Part shown: piece after piece, positions 1-6,097 of the stretch
Numbering within the stretch: the first letter of the stretch is position 1
Layout of the letters: every line of letters begins with the position of its first letter
DNA from: JBOFSQ01 sp051651625
Lineage (GTDB): Bacteria; Planctomycetota; Planctomycetia; Pirellulales; Thermoguttaceae
Length of the DNA stretch: 7,129 bases
Assembly (NCBI GenBank): GCA_051651625.1
Contig: JBOFSQ010000083.1
Span: forward strand, 1 to 7,129
Direction: 5' to 3'
Notes under the pieces: generated by a model
The model's database searches: none
What the model was told of the DNA's origin: nothing
What the model saw: the letters and a program-made list of their open reading frames with translations, nothing else
Translations under genes and position numbers: made by a program

Positions 1-21
1 TAGTTTCTACAAAAATTGCCC

Positions 22-50
22 TTGACCGCGCTGCGTTTTTTTGTCATTAT
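22..50 (+). promoter_or_regulatory. Candidate sigma70-type promoter for ompH
   Basis: TTGACC at 22-27 and CATTAT at 45-50 are separated by exactly 17 nt, close to the TTGACA/TATAAT consensus at ideal spacing. It would leave a leader of roughly 100 nt before the GTG at 160. The call is by pattern only; AT-rich stretches give chance matches, and the true promoter could lie upstream of the window if ompH is in an operon with an earlier gene such as bamA. Confidence 0.4.
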
Positions 51-159
51 ACCTACTCTGTTGGGTGAACCTTTGGTGTTGCCACTGGTTTTCTCTTTGT
101 GTAAACGAGTTGCTTCGTTCTTTCGGACGAGGCTCACAGTCTTCAAAAGGAGTGACGAC

Positions 160-816
160 GTGAAAAAGATGATTTGGAGTGTGTTGGTGGCGTCGGTTGT
201 GTTGGTCTCGATCAGTGGAGCGACGGCGGTTGCACAACCACCGGCAGCAGCTCCGGCGGCGGCACCAGCAGCTCTGCCAAGTTTGGTCGCTGTGGTAGAC
301 CTTGCGCAGCTTATTCAAAATCACCCCGACTTCAAGGGGAAGATGGAGGCGTTGCAAAATGAGTTCCGCACGAAAGAAGCCGCGTTCCAGCAGCGGCAGC
401 AGGAAGTTGAGACGAAGGCAAACGAACTGAAGAACTCGGTCTTCAAGCCGGGAACTCCAGAGTACCTCAAGGCCAGCGACGAGATCGCCAGTATGATGGG
501 AGCACTCGAAGCCGACGCGAAGAAGACGCAGCGCGAGATTGCAATTCGCAACTCGAACATCCTCTTCGAGACGTTTCAGGACATCAAACGTGAGATCGCG
601 GCGTTCGCCAACGCCAAAGGGATCGCACAGGTGACCGACTATCGCCAGTTTGAAGTCAACCCGAACGACCCGCAGGCCGTCTCGGACGACATGGAACAGA
701 AGCTCGTCTGGTTCAACAGCAGCCTCGAAATCACCGACGTGATCTTGCGGCAGATGTACCAGCGTCGCGGCAAGCAGTACACCGCCGCCGCGCCGACCGC
801 TGCACCGCAGCGGTAG
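160..816 (+). CDS. ompH: OmpH/Skp family periplasmic chaperone
   Basis: Predicted 218-residue periplasmic chaperone of the OmpH/Skp family, which holds unfolded outer-membrane proteins on their way to the BAM complex. The GTG start is chosen because AGGAG (148-152) sits 7 nt upstream and the protein then opens with a good Sec signal peptide: two lysines, a hydrophobic stretch (residues 5-22) and a likely cleavage after AVA at about 25. The frame stays open upstream to a TAG at 1-3, but that part is not signal-like. An Ala/Pro-rich linker (26-40) precedes the core, which begins with VAVVDLAQL (43-51), the usual first strand of the family. Residues about 60-155 are charged and Gln/Glu-rich, as expected for the Skp coiled-coil arms. 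The tail (208-218) is again Ala/Pro-rich. At about 193 mature residues it is somewhat longer than E. coli Skp. The position before lpxC matches the common ompH-lpx arrangement. The family call is secure; client range is not inferable. Confidence 0.85.
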   Translation: MKKMIWSVLVASVVLVSISGATAVAQPPAAAPAAAPAALPSLVAVVDLAQLIQNHPDFKGKMEALQNEFRTKEAAFQQRQQEVETKANELKNSVFKPGTPEYLKASDEIASMMGALEADAKKTQREIAIRNSNILFETFQDIKREIAAFANAKGIAQVTDYRQFEVNPNDPQAVSDDMEQKLVWFNSSLEITDVILRQMYQRRGKQYTAAAPTAAPQR

Positions 817-856
817 TCGAGCCGTGAAGAGTTGTTAACGGGTTTGGTTTCACATC

Positions 857-890
857 CGTCACCCCCGCATACTCGGCGGGGGCCTAGTAC
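857..890 (-). repeat. GTCATTCC-family palindromic repeat, copy 1
   Basis: The core is a hairpin with stem CCCCCGC (862-868) and GCGGGGG (876-882) around a 7-nt loop ATACTCG. The outer bases GTCA and CCTAGTAC match the reverse complement of copy 5 at 1205-1239, including a shared GTACTAG. It lies 40 nt after the ompH stop, but no T-run follows the stem, so it is a poor rho-independent terminator on the + strand. Confidence 0.65.
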
Positions 891-1204
891 GCCGTTATCG
901 AAACAGCATTCATTTTGAATCCGCAGATGACGCAGATTGCCGCAGATTTTTTGCATTTATTGGCAGTTTTTTTGTGCACACAAAGGCATGAAGAGAAGAG
1001 AGAATGCGGAACACGCGGAAAAACGGAATATGCGGAATGCTGAACTTCCGTGTCTTTCCGTCCTTCCGTGATTTCCGCGTTAAAATTCTTCTTTGTGCCT
1101 TCGTGCCTTTGTGTGAGAAAAAAAGAACTGCTTGCAAACGATGCAACAACAATCTGCGTGAATCTGCGAAATCTGCGGATACGAAGATCAACTGGATAAC
1201 TTTT

Positions 1205-1239
1205 GTACTAGATTCGCACCGAGTACGCGCCGAATGACG
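1205..1239 (+). repeat. GTCATTCC-family palindromic repeat, degenerate copy 5
   Basis: GTACTAGATTC, then CCGAGTACGCG, then GAATGACG match the right-hand orientation of the family seen at 3852-3880. The stem has decayed. It is followed by GTGAACGGGTAC (1249-1260), resembling the GTGAACGGTTAC that follows copy 3 at 2499-2510, so the repeat unit probably extends past the hairpin. The copy ends about 50 nt before lpxC. Confidence 0.5.
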
Positions 1240-1288
1240 AAACGAGGCGTGAACGGGTACGGTTTGCAGGAGCACCACGGAGCCAGTC

Positions 1289-2299
1289 ATGAAAACATCA
1301 ATCCTCTCTTTGTCGCACTTCGCTCGTAAGAACGGTTGCGGGGCGGCGCGCGTCCCGAACCGGCACCTCCACGACGTATTGCGACTTCAGCGAACGATTG
1401 CGTCGCCGGTTGCGATAGAAGGTTTTGGTTTTTGGACCGGCGAAGACGTGCGGCTGGAGTTCGCACCAGCAGCCCCCGGAACGGGACTGGTTTTCGTGAG
1501 AACCGACTTGCCGGGCACGCCGCGTATTCCGGCAAACGTGATTTACCGCGACGATACCAAGCCGCGACAAACGTCGCTCGAATTGGACGGCGTTCGCGTT
1601 GACATGATCGAACACGTTCTCGCAGCTCTGCGCGGACTGCGAATCGACAACTGTGAAATCCGCGTAAACGGTGCGGAGATGCCGGGTGTTGATGGTTCGA
1701 GTCGTCCGTTTGTCGATCTGATCGACCGAGCGACGCGAGTGGTTAGTCAACCGTTTGTGCAACCGGTGCGAATGGTTGTGCAGTCGTTTCGCGTTGGGAA
1801 CGACGATGCGTGGATCGAAGTCACGCCGAGTTGCCACGCCATTGCAGAGTATACATATCAGTTGCAGTACGCATCGGATATTCCGATTCACAGTCAAAAG
1901 TTTACGTTTGACAGTGAAGATTCCGACTTCCGCAACGAAGTCGCTTCGTGTCGCACGTTTTTGACCGAGCGTGAGGCGCAGCACCTGCTGGCCAAAGGAC
2001 TTGGCAAGCGAGTGACGTACAGCGATATTTTGGTGTTTGGCGAAGACGGCCCAATCGGCAACCACCTCCACTTCTCCGACGAATGTGCACGCCACAAAGT
2101 GCTCGACATGATCGGCGACTTCGCGCTCGCCGGTTGCGACTGGCTCGGCACGTTCACCGCACACCGTTCTGGCCACGCTCTCAACGCCGAGTGTATCCGC
2201 CAACTTTTTGAAACGTCACTACTTTTGGATCAGGAGTGCCTGCCGTTTCATGACGAGTTCATCCGTTTCCAAATGCGACAACAACAACGAGCAGCGTGA
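1289..2299 (+). CDS. lpxC: LpxC, UDP-3-O-acyl-GlcNAc deacetylase
   Basis: Zinc-dependent cytoplasmic deacetylase that carries out the first committed step of lipid A synthesis, removing the N-acetyl group from UDP-3-O-acyl-GlcNAc. The 336 residues contain the family motifs in order: QRTIASPVAIEGFGFWTGED (34-53), the IEH motif with E108 (general base) and zinc ligand H109, PGVDGSSRPFV (132-142), RHKVLDMIGD (268-277) with zinc ligands H269 and D273, and RSGHALN (293-299) with catalytic H296. Every residue needed for activity is present. The ATG has GGAG (1279-1282) 6 nt upstream. Relative to E. coli LpxC, which starts almost at the QRTI motif, there are about 30 extra N-terminal residues. The only later candidate start is a TTG at 1379 with no Shine-Dalgarno, so the extension is kept. 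There is no FabZ fusion. ompH lies upstream and an oxidoreductase downstream, both across repeat-filled gaps. Confidence 0.93.
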   Translation: MKTSILSLSHFARKNGCGAARVPNRHLHDVLRLQRTIASPVAIEGFGFWTGEDVRLEFAPAAPGTGLVFVRTDLPGTPRIPANVIYRDDTKPRQTSLELDGVRVDMIEHVLAALRGLRIDNCEIRVNGAEMPGVDGSSRPFVDLIDRATRVVSQPFVQPVRMVVQSFRVGNDDAWIEVTPSCHAIAEYTYQLQYASDIPIHSQKFTFDSEDSDFRNEVASCRTFLTEREAQHLLAKGLGKRVTYSDILVFGEDGPIGNHLHFSDECARHKVLDMIGDFALAGCDWLGTFTAHRSGHALNAECIRQLFETSLLLDQECLPFHDEFIRFQMRQQQRAA

Positions 2300-2306
2300 A
2301 AAAATC

Positions 2307-2510
2307 GTAGCCGTTCACGGTTGCTTCCCATGTCCGTCATTCCTGCGTAGGCAGGAATCCAAATCAAACGTACTGCCAACACGATTGCACATATCGCATC
2401 GTCGTTTTTGCCTGTGTGCCGGTGATGGAACGTGTGCAATCGCTTCGATAACACCTTCCCTTTAGATTCCTGCCTACGCAGGAATGACGAAAAAATCCGT
2501 GAACGGTTAC
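2307..2510. repeat. MITE-like element with paired palindromic ends
   Basis: Most of the lpxC-oxidoreductase gap is one inverted-repeat element. The outer ends, GTAGCCGTTCACGG (2307-2320) and CCGTGAACGGTTAC (2497-2510), are inverted with 13 of 14 matching. Inside them a perfect 25-nt inverted pair lies at 2335-2359 and 2465-2489; each arm is itself a hairpin with an 8-bp stem and loop GTAG/CTAC (GTCATTCC family copies 2 and 3). Further in, CGATTGCACA (2382-2391) pairs with TGTGCAATCG (2433-2442). No open frame inside looks like a protein. A non-autonomous mobile element or a structured RNA are both possible; no target-site duplication was identified. Confidence 0.7.
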
Positions 2511-2519
2511 AAAAAATCT

Positions 2520-3578
2520 ATGACGTTATCTATCGGAATAATTGGTGCAGGTCGTCTCGGTTCGTTTCACGCCGACAAGATTGCGAGTCGTGACGACGTT
2601 CGTTTGGTCGGAGTGTGTGACTCTGTTGCGGCGGCGCGGGATTCGCTCTCGGCGAAACACAAGACGACTTCGTTTGCCGAAGTTGAATCTCTTGTGAAGG
2701 TGTGCGACGCGGTGATCATCGCGGCACCGACTTGCGAACACTACAATCTCGGTGAGGTTGCACTGCGGCAGGGCGTTCACGTTCTTATGGAGAAGCCGCT
2801 GGCAACAACGTCTGGCGATTCGCACAACCTCGCAACGCTCGCGCGACGTTACGGAAAAGTTTTGCAAGTTGGACACGTTGAGGCGTTTAGTCCGGTCTGG
2901 ACGGCACTGCTTGAATCGCAACTCGGTGCAGACATCCGCGCAGGCCAGCCGACGATTCTCCGTGCGGTGCGAACGAGTCCGTACACGTTTCGCAGTACCG
3001 ACATCGGTGCAACGCTCGACATAATGGTACACGATCTCGATCTTGTGCTCTCACTGATCCCCGCGCGTTTGGAGCGTGTTGAAGCGATGGCGATGAACGT
3101 CATCGGCGAACCGCATCAAGGCGGACACGAAGACATCGTAGATGCGCGACTCTTCTTCTCCGACCGTTCGGTTGCAACGTTTCACACTTCACGAGTTGAA
3201 TCGCGTCCGCAGCGAACGATGGAAATTAAAACGTCAACGGGATCGGCGTCGCTCGACTTTGCTACGCGGCGTCTCGAAATGAAGATGTGGGACGAGGCGG
3301 TGCGTAGTGGTGCGTTTGCGCCGCAAGTTCTCAAGACAACTGATCCGCTCACGCCAGCACTCTTGGAACCGCACACCGAGACGACGGTTTCCGAGTTCCC
3401 TGCGGTCGATGCGCTTGCGCTTGAGCTTGACGACTTTGTGCGAGCTTGTCGTGGCGAGTGTTCGCCGCGTGTTAGCGGTGCCCGCGGTGCGGTGGCGGTG
3501 AGTGTCGCCGAAGCGATCATAGCAACCGCAACCGCCGAATGCCGAGTAAGAACAATCAAAATCCCAATCGCAGCGTGA
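2520..3578 (+). CDS. Gfo/Idh/MocA family NAD(P)-dependent oxidoreductase
   Basis: Predicted 352-residue cytoplasmic oxidoreductase that uses NAD(P) to oxidise or reduce a sugar, often a nucleotide sugar. Residues 4-15 (SIGIIGAGRLGS) hold the glycine-rich GxGxxG of the N-terminal Rossmann fold. VLMEKPLA (88-95) contains the family EKP motif with its conserved lysine, and LDIMVHDLDL (166-175) holds the usual catalytic-site His-Asp. The ATG at 2520 is preferred: the first strand then begins three residues in, as usual for the family. An in-frame ATG at 2484 lies inside a repeat and would add 12 residues (MTKKSVNGYKKS). Neither start has a strong Shine-Dalgarno. The place after lpxC suggests a lipid A or other envelope sugar, for example a GnnA-like UDP-GlcNAc 3-dehydrogenase, but no GnnB aminotransferase is nearby, so the substrate is open. 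Confidence 0.85.
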   Translation: MTLSIGIIGAGRLGSFHADKIASRDDVRLVGVCDSVAAARDSLSAKHKTTSFAEVESLVKVCDAVIIAAPTCEHYNLGEVALRQGVHVLMEKPLATTSGDSHNLATLARRYGKVLQVGHVEAFSPVWTALLESQLGADIRAGQPTILRAVRTSPYTFRSTDIGATLDIMVHDLDLVLSLIPARLERVEAMAMNVIGEPHQGGHEDIVDARLFFSDRSVATFHTSRVESRPQRTMEIKTSTGSASLDFATRRLEMKMWDEAVRSGAFAPQVLKTTDPLTPALLEPHTETTVSEFPAVDALALELDDFVRACRGECSPRVSGARGAVAVSVAEAIIATATAECRVRTIKIPIAA

Positions 3579-3584
3579 TGTGCG

Positions 3585-3649
3585 GTGCCCGAATAAGAAC
3601 ACGAAGCGTAAGCGAGTGCCCGAATCGGAGCGGGAAGCGTAAGCGAGTG
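3585..3649 (+). repeat. Two tandem 31-bp units just after the oxidoreductase
   Basis: Units at 3585-3615 and 3616-3646 both start GTGCCCGAAT and end GAAGCGTAAGCGA; they differ mainly in a central 9-nt stretch. GAAGCGTAAGCGAGTG therefore recurs at 3603-3618 and 3634-3649, and a truncated AAGCGTGAG follows. The first unit begins 7 nt after the TGA. AAGCGTAAGCGAGTG-like strings recur in planctomycete genomes as I recall them. No reading frame is supported. Confidence 0.75.
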
Positions 3650-3705
3650 AAGCGTGAGAGCAAACGTATACTGCATCACGTCACAAAGTTGGCATTCGGA
3701 ATTTT

Positions 3706-3769
3706 ACCACGGAGACACGGAGGTCACGGAGAGGATTGGTCTTCTCTGTGCTCTCCGTGTCTCCGTGGT
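3706..3769. repeat. CACGGAG-type long hairpin
   Basis: ACCACGGAGACACGG (3706-3720) is perfectly complementary to CCGTGTCTCCGTGGT (3755-3769). The inner arms 3721-3735 and 3740-3754 continue the pairing imperfectly. The result is a stem of about 30 positions with a very short loop. It is a familiar dispersed intergenic repeat type. A terminator role is doubtful, since GCAACAAAAG rather than a T-run follows. Confidence 0.8.
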
Positions 3770-3851
3770 GCAACAAAAGAAATAGAGCGAATCGAAAATA
3801 TCAGGCCAATGGCGGTGCGCAGTATAGCGTTAACGAAGTGCATTCAGGATG

Positions 3852-3880
3852 GATTCCTGCCGAGTACGCGGGAATGACGA
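3852..3880 (+). repeat. GTCATTCC-family palindromic repeat, copy 4
   Basis: ATTCCTGC (3853-3860) pairs with GCGGGAAT (3868-3875), one G-T wobble, around loop CGAGTAC. This is the 7-nt-loop subtype shared with copies 1 and 5. It ends 10 nt before the preferred start of the next gene. An ATG at 3849, just before the repeat, is in frame with that gene and would translate the repeat as an artificial N-terminus. Confidence 0.7.
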
Positions 3881-3890
3881 AAGAAGTCTC

Positions 3891-5705
3891 ATGCAACGCC
3901 CCACAAAATTCTTCTTGAACGTTCTAACGACGGCAACAATCGTTTGTCTTGCGGTGGCGTGTGGGTGTACGGCGATAAAGTCGCCGTTCCCGAAAAAGAA
4001 AGACAAGGATAAACCGGCTGCGCTTTCGATACCAGATTCGGTGCAGCGTTCGCTTGCGAACGGTGAGACGATGCTCGTCGGCGACCACATCCGTTTCGGC
4101 AACACGCAGGATGTTGAGGTGTTCGGATTTGGTTTGGTCAAGGGACTTGCTGGCACCGGCGCGGCTGAACGCGATTCTGTTGACCGCGGAATGGTACTGC
4201 GAGACATGCAGCGTCGCGGCGTCCCAAATACGCAGGCGATTTTGCAGTCGAACACGACGGCGGTTGTGCGTTTGACGGCGGTCATTCCAGCCGGTGCACA
4301 GATTGGTGACACGGTTGACGTCGAACTGATATTGCCGCCCGATAGCGATGCGACGAGTCTTCGCGGTGGTTGGCTGATGGAAACGTCGCTTCAAGACGCC
4401 GCGATTTTGGAAGGAAAGTTTATCGAAGGACGCGGAGTTGCGGCGGTGATGGGGCCGGTCTTTATCGACCCAAAAGTTATCAGTAGCGGAAATCCTGCCG
4501 ACCTCAAACGCGGAATTGTCGTCGGTGGCGCGGTGATTCGTCAGCCGAGAATTGTTCACATAAACATTCGCAAAGAGTCGCAGTCGGTCTTCATTGCTGA
4601 ACGGATCGCACGCGAGATCAACAGCCGTTTCTATCTTCCAAATCAAAACAATCGCGGCGTGGCAACGGCGAAAGACGATTCACTCGTCGCGCTCGAAGTC
4701 GCTCCGATGTACACGCGAAACGTCGAACGTTATCTTCGCGTCATTCGTTCGATTGCACTTTACGACAATCCTGCGAAGCGACTTGCGCGGCTTGAAACTC
4801 TGAAGAAAGAAGTCGCCGATCCCGCGACGGCAGAGAAGGCGGTGTATCAACTTGAGGCGATTGGCGCGGCGTCGATACCGATTCTCCGCGCGGCACTTCA
4901 AAATCAAGACGGACGCATTCGCGCCCACGCAGCCATCGCACTCGCATACTTGAATGATCGTTCGGTCGCCAGTGTCCTTGCGGATATTGCACGAGACGAA
5001 CCGAGTTTTCGTGACGCCGCGATTGACGCACTCACCGTCGTGCAAGATGACCTCGATGCCGAAGACTCACTCATCGGCCTCTTGAGCGATTCGCACACCG
5101 AGACACGTTACGGCGCGTTCCGCGCACTAGTCGAACGCCACTCAACGTTACCGATGGTTGCGGGCGAACTGCTCGGCGGACAGTGCCGCTATTACACATT
5201 CAATAGTGACGCTCCACCGCTGATTCACATCACGCATTCGCGGCGACCGGAAATTGTTCTCTTTTCAAAAGACATACGCCTCACGACGCCGTTCTCACTC
5301 GACGCCGGTTCGCTCGTCGTCACCAGCAAGGGGCCGGACACCGTTGTCGTCAGCAAGTTCGTTTCGCAAGGTGTGGACGAAACGCGAATGGTCTCAACGC
5401 GACTCGATGAGATTCTTCGTGCCGTTGTTGCACTCGGCGGGACGTATCCCGATCTCGTGCAGATGTTTTACGACGCGGAGCAGCAGAAAGTTTTGCCGTG
5501 CCGTTTGGAAGTTGGCCAGCTCGCACGCGGCTCGCGTCTCCCTGCACCGATAGTGTCAAAGACAGACGCCGTGCAAGAAGTAGCGGCGAAACAATCGTTC
5601 TGGGAACGGATGAACCCATTGCGTACAACCCCATCGCGCACAACCGACAAGAAGTCGCACGAAAAGTCGATTGAAGCAAACGCGAACAGTTCGGCACGCG
5701 AGTGA
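3891..5705 (+). CDS. FlgI-like (P-ring) lipoprotein with HEAT-like repeats
   Basis: Predicted 604-residue exported protein. The start at 3891 gives a clean export signal (MQRPTKFF, then hydrophobic residues 9-24) ending LAVACGC, a fair though non-canonical lipobox at Cys24 or Cys26. The in-frame ATG at 3849 would prepend 14 repeat-derived residues and spoil this signal. Residues about 60-290 match FlgI, which forms the flagellar P ring: VFGFGLVKGLAGTG (77-90), NTTAVVRLTAVIPAGAQIGD (121-140), TSLRGGWLMETSL (155-167) and VHINIRKES...IAERIAREINSRF (222-247). Residues about 312-418 look like three alpha-helical HEAT-type repeats (AIGAASIPILRAALQNQDGR, AHAAIALAYL, RDAAIDALTVV). Residues 425-565 form an unrecognised beta-rich region, and the tail is Lys/Ser/Thr-rich. 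Ordinary FlgI is about 350-370 residues, so this is a much larger architecture. No flagellar gene is adjacent; lipid A-related genes are, so an envelope role outside the flagellum is plausible but unproven. Confidence 0.75.
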   Translation: MQRPTKFFLNVLTTATIVCLAVACGCTAIKSPFPKKKDKDKPAALSIPDSVQRSLANGETMLVGDHIRFGNTQDVEVFGFGLVKGLAGTGAAERDSVDRGMVLRDMQRRGVPNTQAILQSNTTAVVRLTAVIPAGAQIGDTVDVELILPPDSDATSLRGGWLMETSLQDAAILEGKFIEGRGVAAVMGPVFIDPKVISSGNPADLKRGIVVGGAVIRQPRIVHINIRKESQSVFIAERIAREINSRFYLPNQNNRGVATAKDDSLVALEVAPMYTRNVERYLRVIRSIALYDNPAKRLARLETLKKEVADPATAEKAVYQLEAIGAASIPILRAALQNQDGRIRAHAAIALAYLNDRSVASVLADIARDEPSFRDAAIDALTVVQDDLDAEDSLIGLLSDSHTETRYGAFRALVERHSTLPMVAGELLGGQCRYYTFNSDAPPLIHITHSRRPEIVLFSKDIRLTTPFSLDAGSLVVTSKGPDTVVVSKFVSQGVDETRMVSTRLDEILRAVVALGGTYPDLVQMFYDAEQQKVLPCRLEVGQLARGSRLPAPIVSKTDAVQEVAAKQSFWERMNPLRTTPSRTTDKKSHEKSIEANANSSARE

Positions 5706-5732
5706 CGCAACCAACATTGCCAAATTGATTTG

Positions 5733-5846
5733 TCCGCAGATTCCACAGATTCACGCAGATTATTGCAGCGAAGTTTGCGAGCAGTTCTTTTTCTCACACA
5801 AAGGCACGAAGAGGAATGAAACTTCAAAAACTCTTCGTGCCATTGT
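5733..5846 (+). repeat. Dispersed repeat module, second copy of part of the ompH-lpxC gap
   Basis: From 5733 to about 5813 the sequence closely follows the reverse complement of about 1099-1179. Both have a CGCAGAT-type block, then TTGC, then AGCAGTTCTTTTT, then CTCACACAAAGGCACGAAG. Here the module ends in its own hairpin: ACAAAGGCACGAAGAG (5798-5813) pairs with 5831-5846, 15 of 16 matching, over a 17-nt loop. It starts 27 nt after the FlgI-like gene. No coding sequence is supported in it. Confidence 0.75.
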
Positions 5847-5880
5847 GCCTTGTATGATGTTTATCATCGGGTTTTAGTCT

Positions 5881-6097
5881 GGGTGGGAGTTGCCTTTGAT
5901 GTAGTTGTTGGGACACTGTAAGTGTGCTTTTGCAATCGGCCCCCCGGGGGCCGATTGCAAAAAATCATGGCGTAAGAGTTCGTTTGTGCCACGGGACAAC
6001 AAGCCCGACACGAAGCTTGAACCTTACACTATATCGTTCTTGAATCCGAACAGTCGCTTGGGCGAAAGGCCCGCATTCGCAAGGAAGGTGTTTCTCT
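5881..6097 (+). mobile_element. Probable left end of a decayed IS110-family element
   Basis: This non-coding stretch leads directly into the IS110-type transposase start at 6098. IS110-group elements carry a long non-coding left end that encodes the bridge RNA, so the position and length fit. Visible structure includes a small hairpin at 5913-5925, the palindrome at 5928-5962, a stem with an internal loop at about 5986-6011 (GTG..CGGG / CCCG.CAC) and GGGC-GAAAG-GCCC near 6060-6072. AAGGAAGG at 6081-6088 is a strong Shine-Dalgarno 9 nt before the ATG. The outer boundary is not determined, and assigning the structures to a bridge RNA is inference. Confidence 0.4.
5928..5962. repeat. GC-rich perfect palindrome
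   Basis: Arms 5928-5944 and 5946-5962 (TTTTGCAATCGGCCCCC and its reverse complement) match at all 17 positions around one central C. With no natural loop, the inner pairs must open to form a hairpin. The stem is followed by A residues on both strands rather than T, so it does not look like an intrinsic terminator. Confidence 0.8.

Larger units (their letters stand above)
857..1239. repeat. Four-layer nested inverted repeat filling the ompH-lpxC gap
   Basis: The whole 472-nt gap is explained by paired repeats arranged concentrically. Layer A (outermost): 857-890 pairs with 1205-1239. Layer B: CGCAGAT-type triplets at 919-948 pair with 1151-1180, 26 of 30 positions matching. Layer C: ACACAAAGGCATGAAG at 978-993 pairs with 1099-1114, 15 of 16 matching. 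Layer D (innermost): GCGGAA/CGGAA-rich 1002-1028 faces TTCCG-rich 1045-1087, imperfect. No coding is supported here: open frames on both strands are low-complexity readings of the repeats. Similar CGCAGAT, CACAAAGGCAC and CACGGAGAC strings are familiar intergenic repeats in several environmental phyla including planctomycetes (recalled, not searched). A transcript through the gap could fold into one very long interrupted hairpin. Confidence 0.8.

Noticed and set aside
16..159. Longer OmpH starting at TTG 16
   Set aside because: It would bury the signal peptide behind 48 residues. The GTG at 160 has an ideally placed AGGAG.
862..882. Rho-independent terminator of ompH
   Set aside because: The stem is strong, but no T-run follows, and the sequence belongs to a dispersed repeat family.
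910..1290. Open frames on both strands within the ompH-lpxC gap
   Set aside because: They translate the CGCAGAT, ACAAAGGCA and GCGGAA repeats into low-complexity sequence. The inverted-repeat structure explains the region better.
1298..2203. Long open frame on the - strand (301 codons) opposite lpxC
   Set aside because: Its product is a Arg/Val/His-rich antisense reading with no recognisable fold, and it lies wholly within lpxC, whose motifs are unambiguous.
3179..3602. Overlapping - strand frames under the 3' end of the oxidoreductase
   Set aside because: Ala/Ser/Arg-rich shadow readings with no motif, on the strand opposite a well-supported gene.
3585..3649. Start of a CRISPR array
   Set aside because: Only two directly adjoining units with no unique spacers between them and no cas genes.
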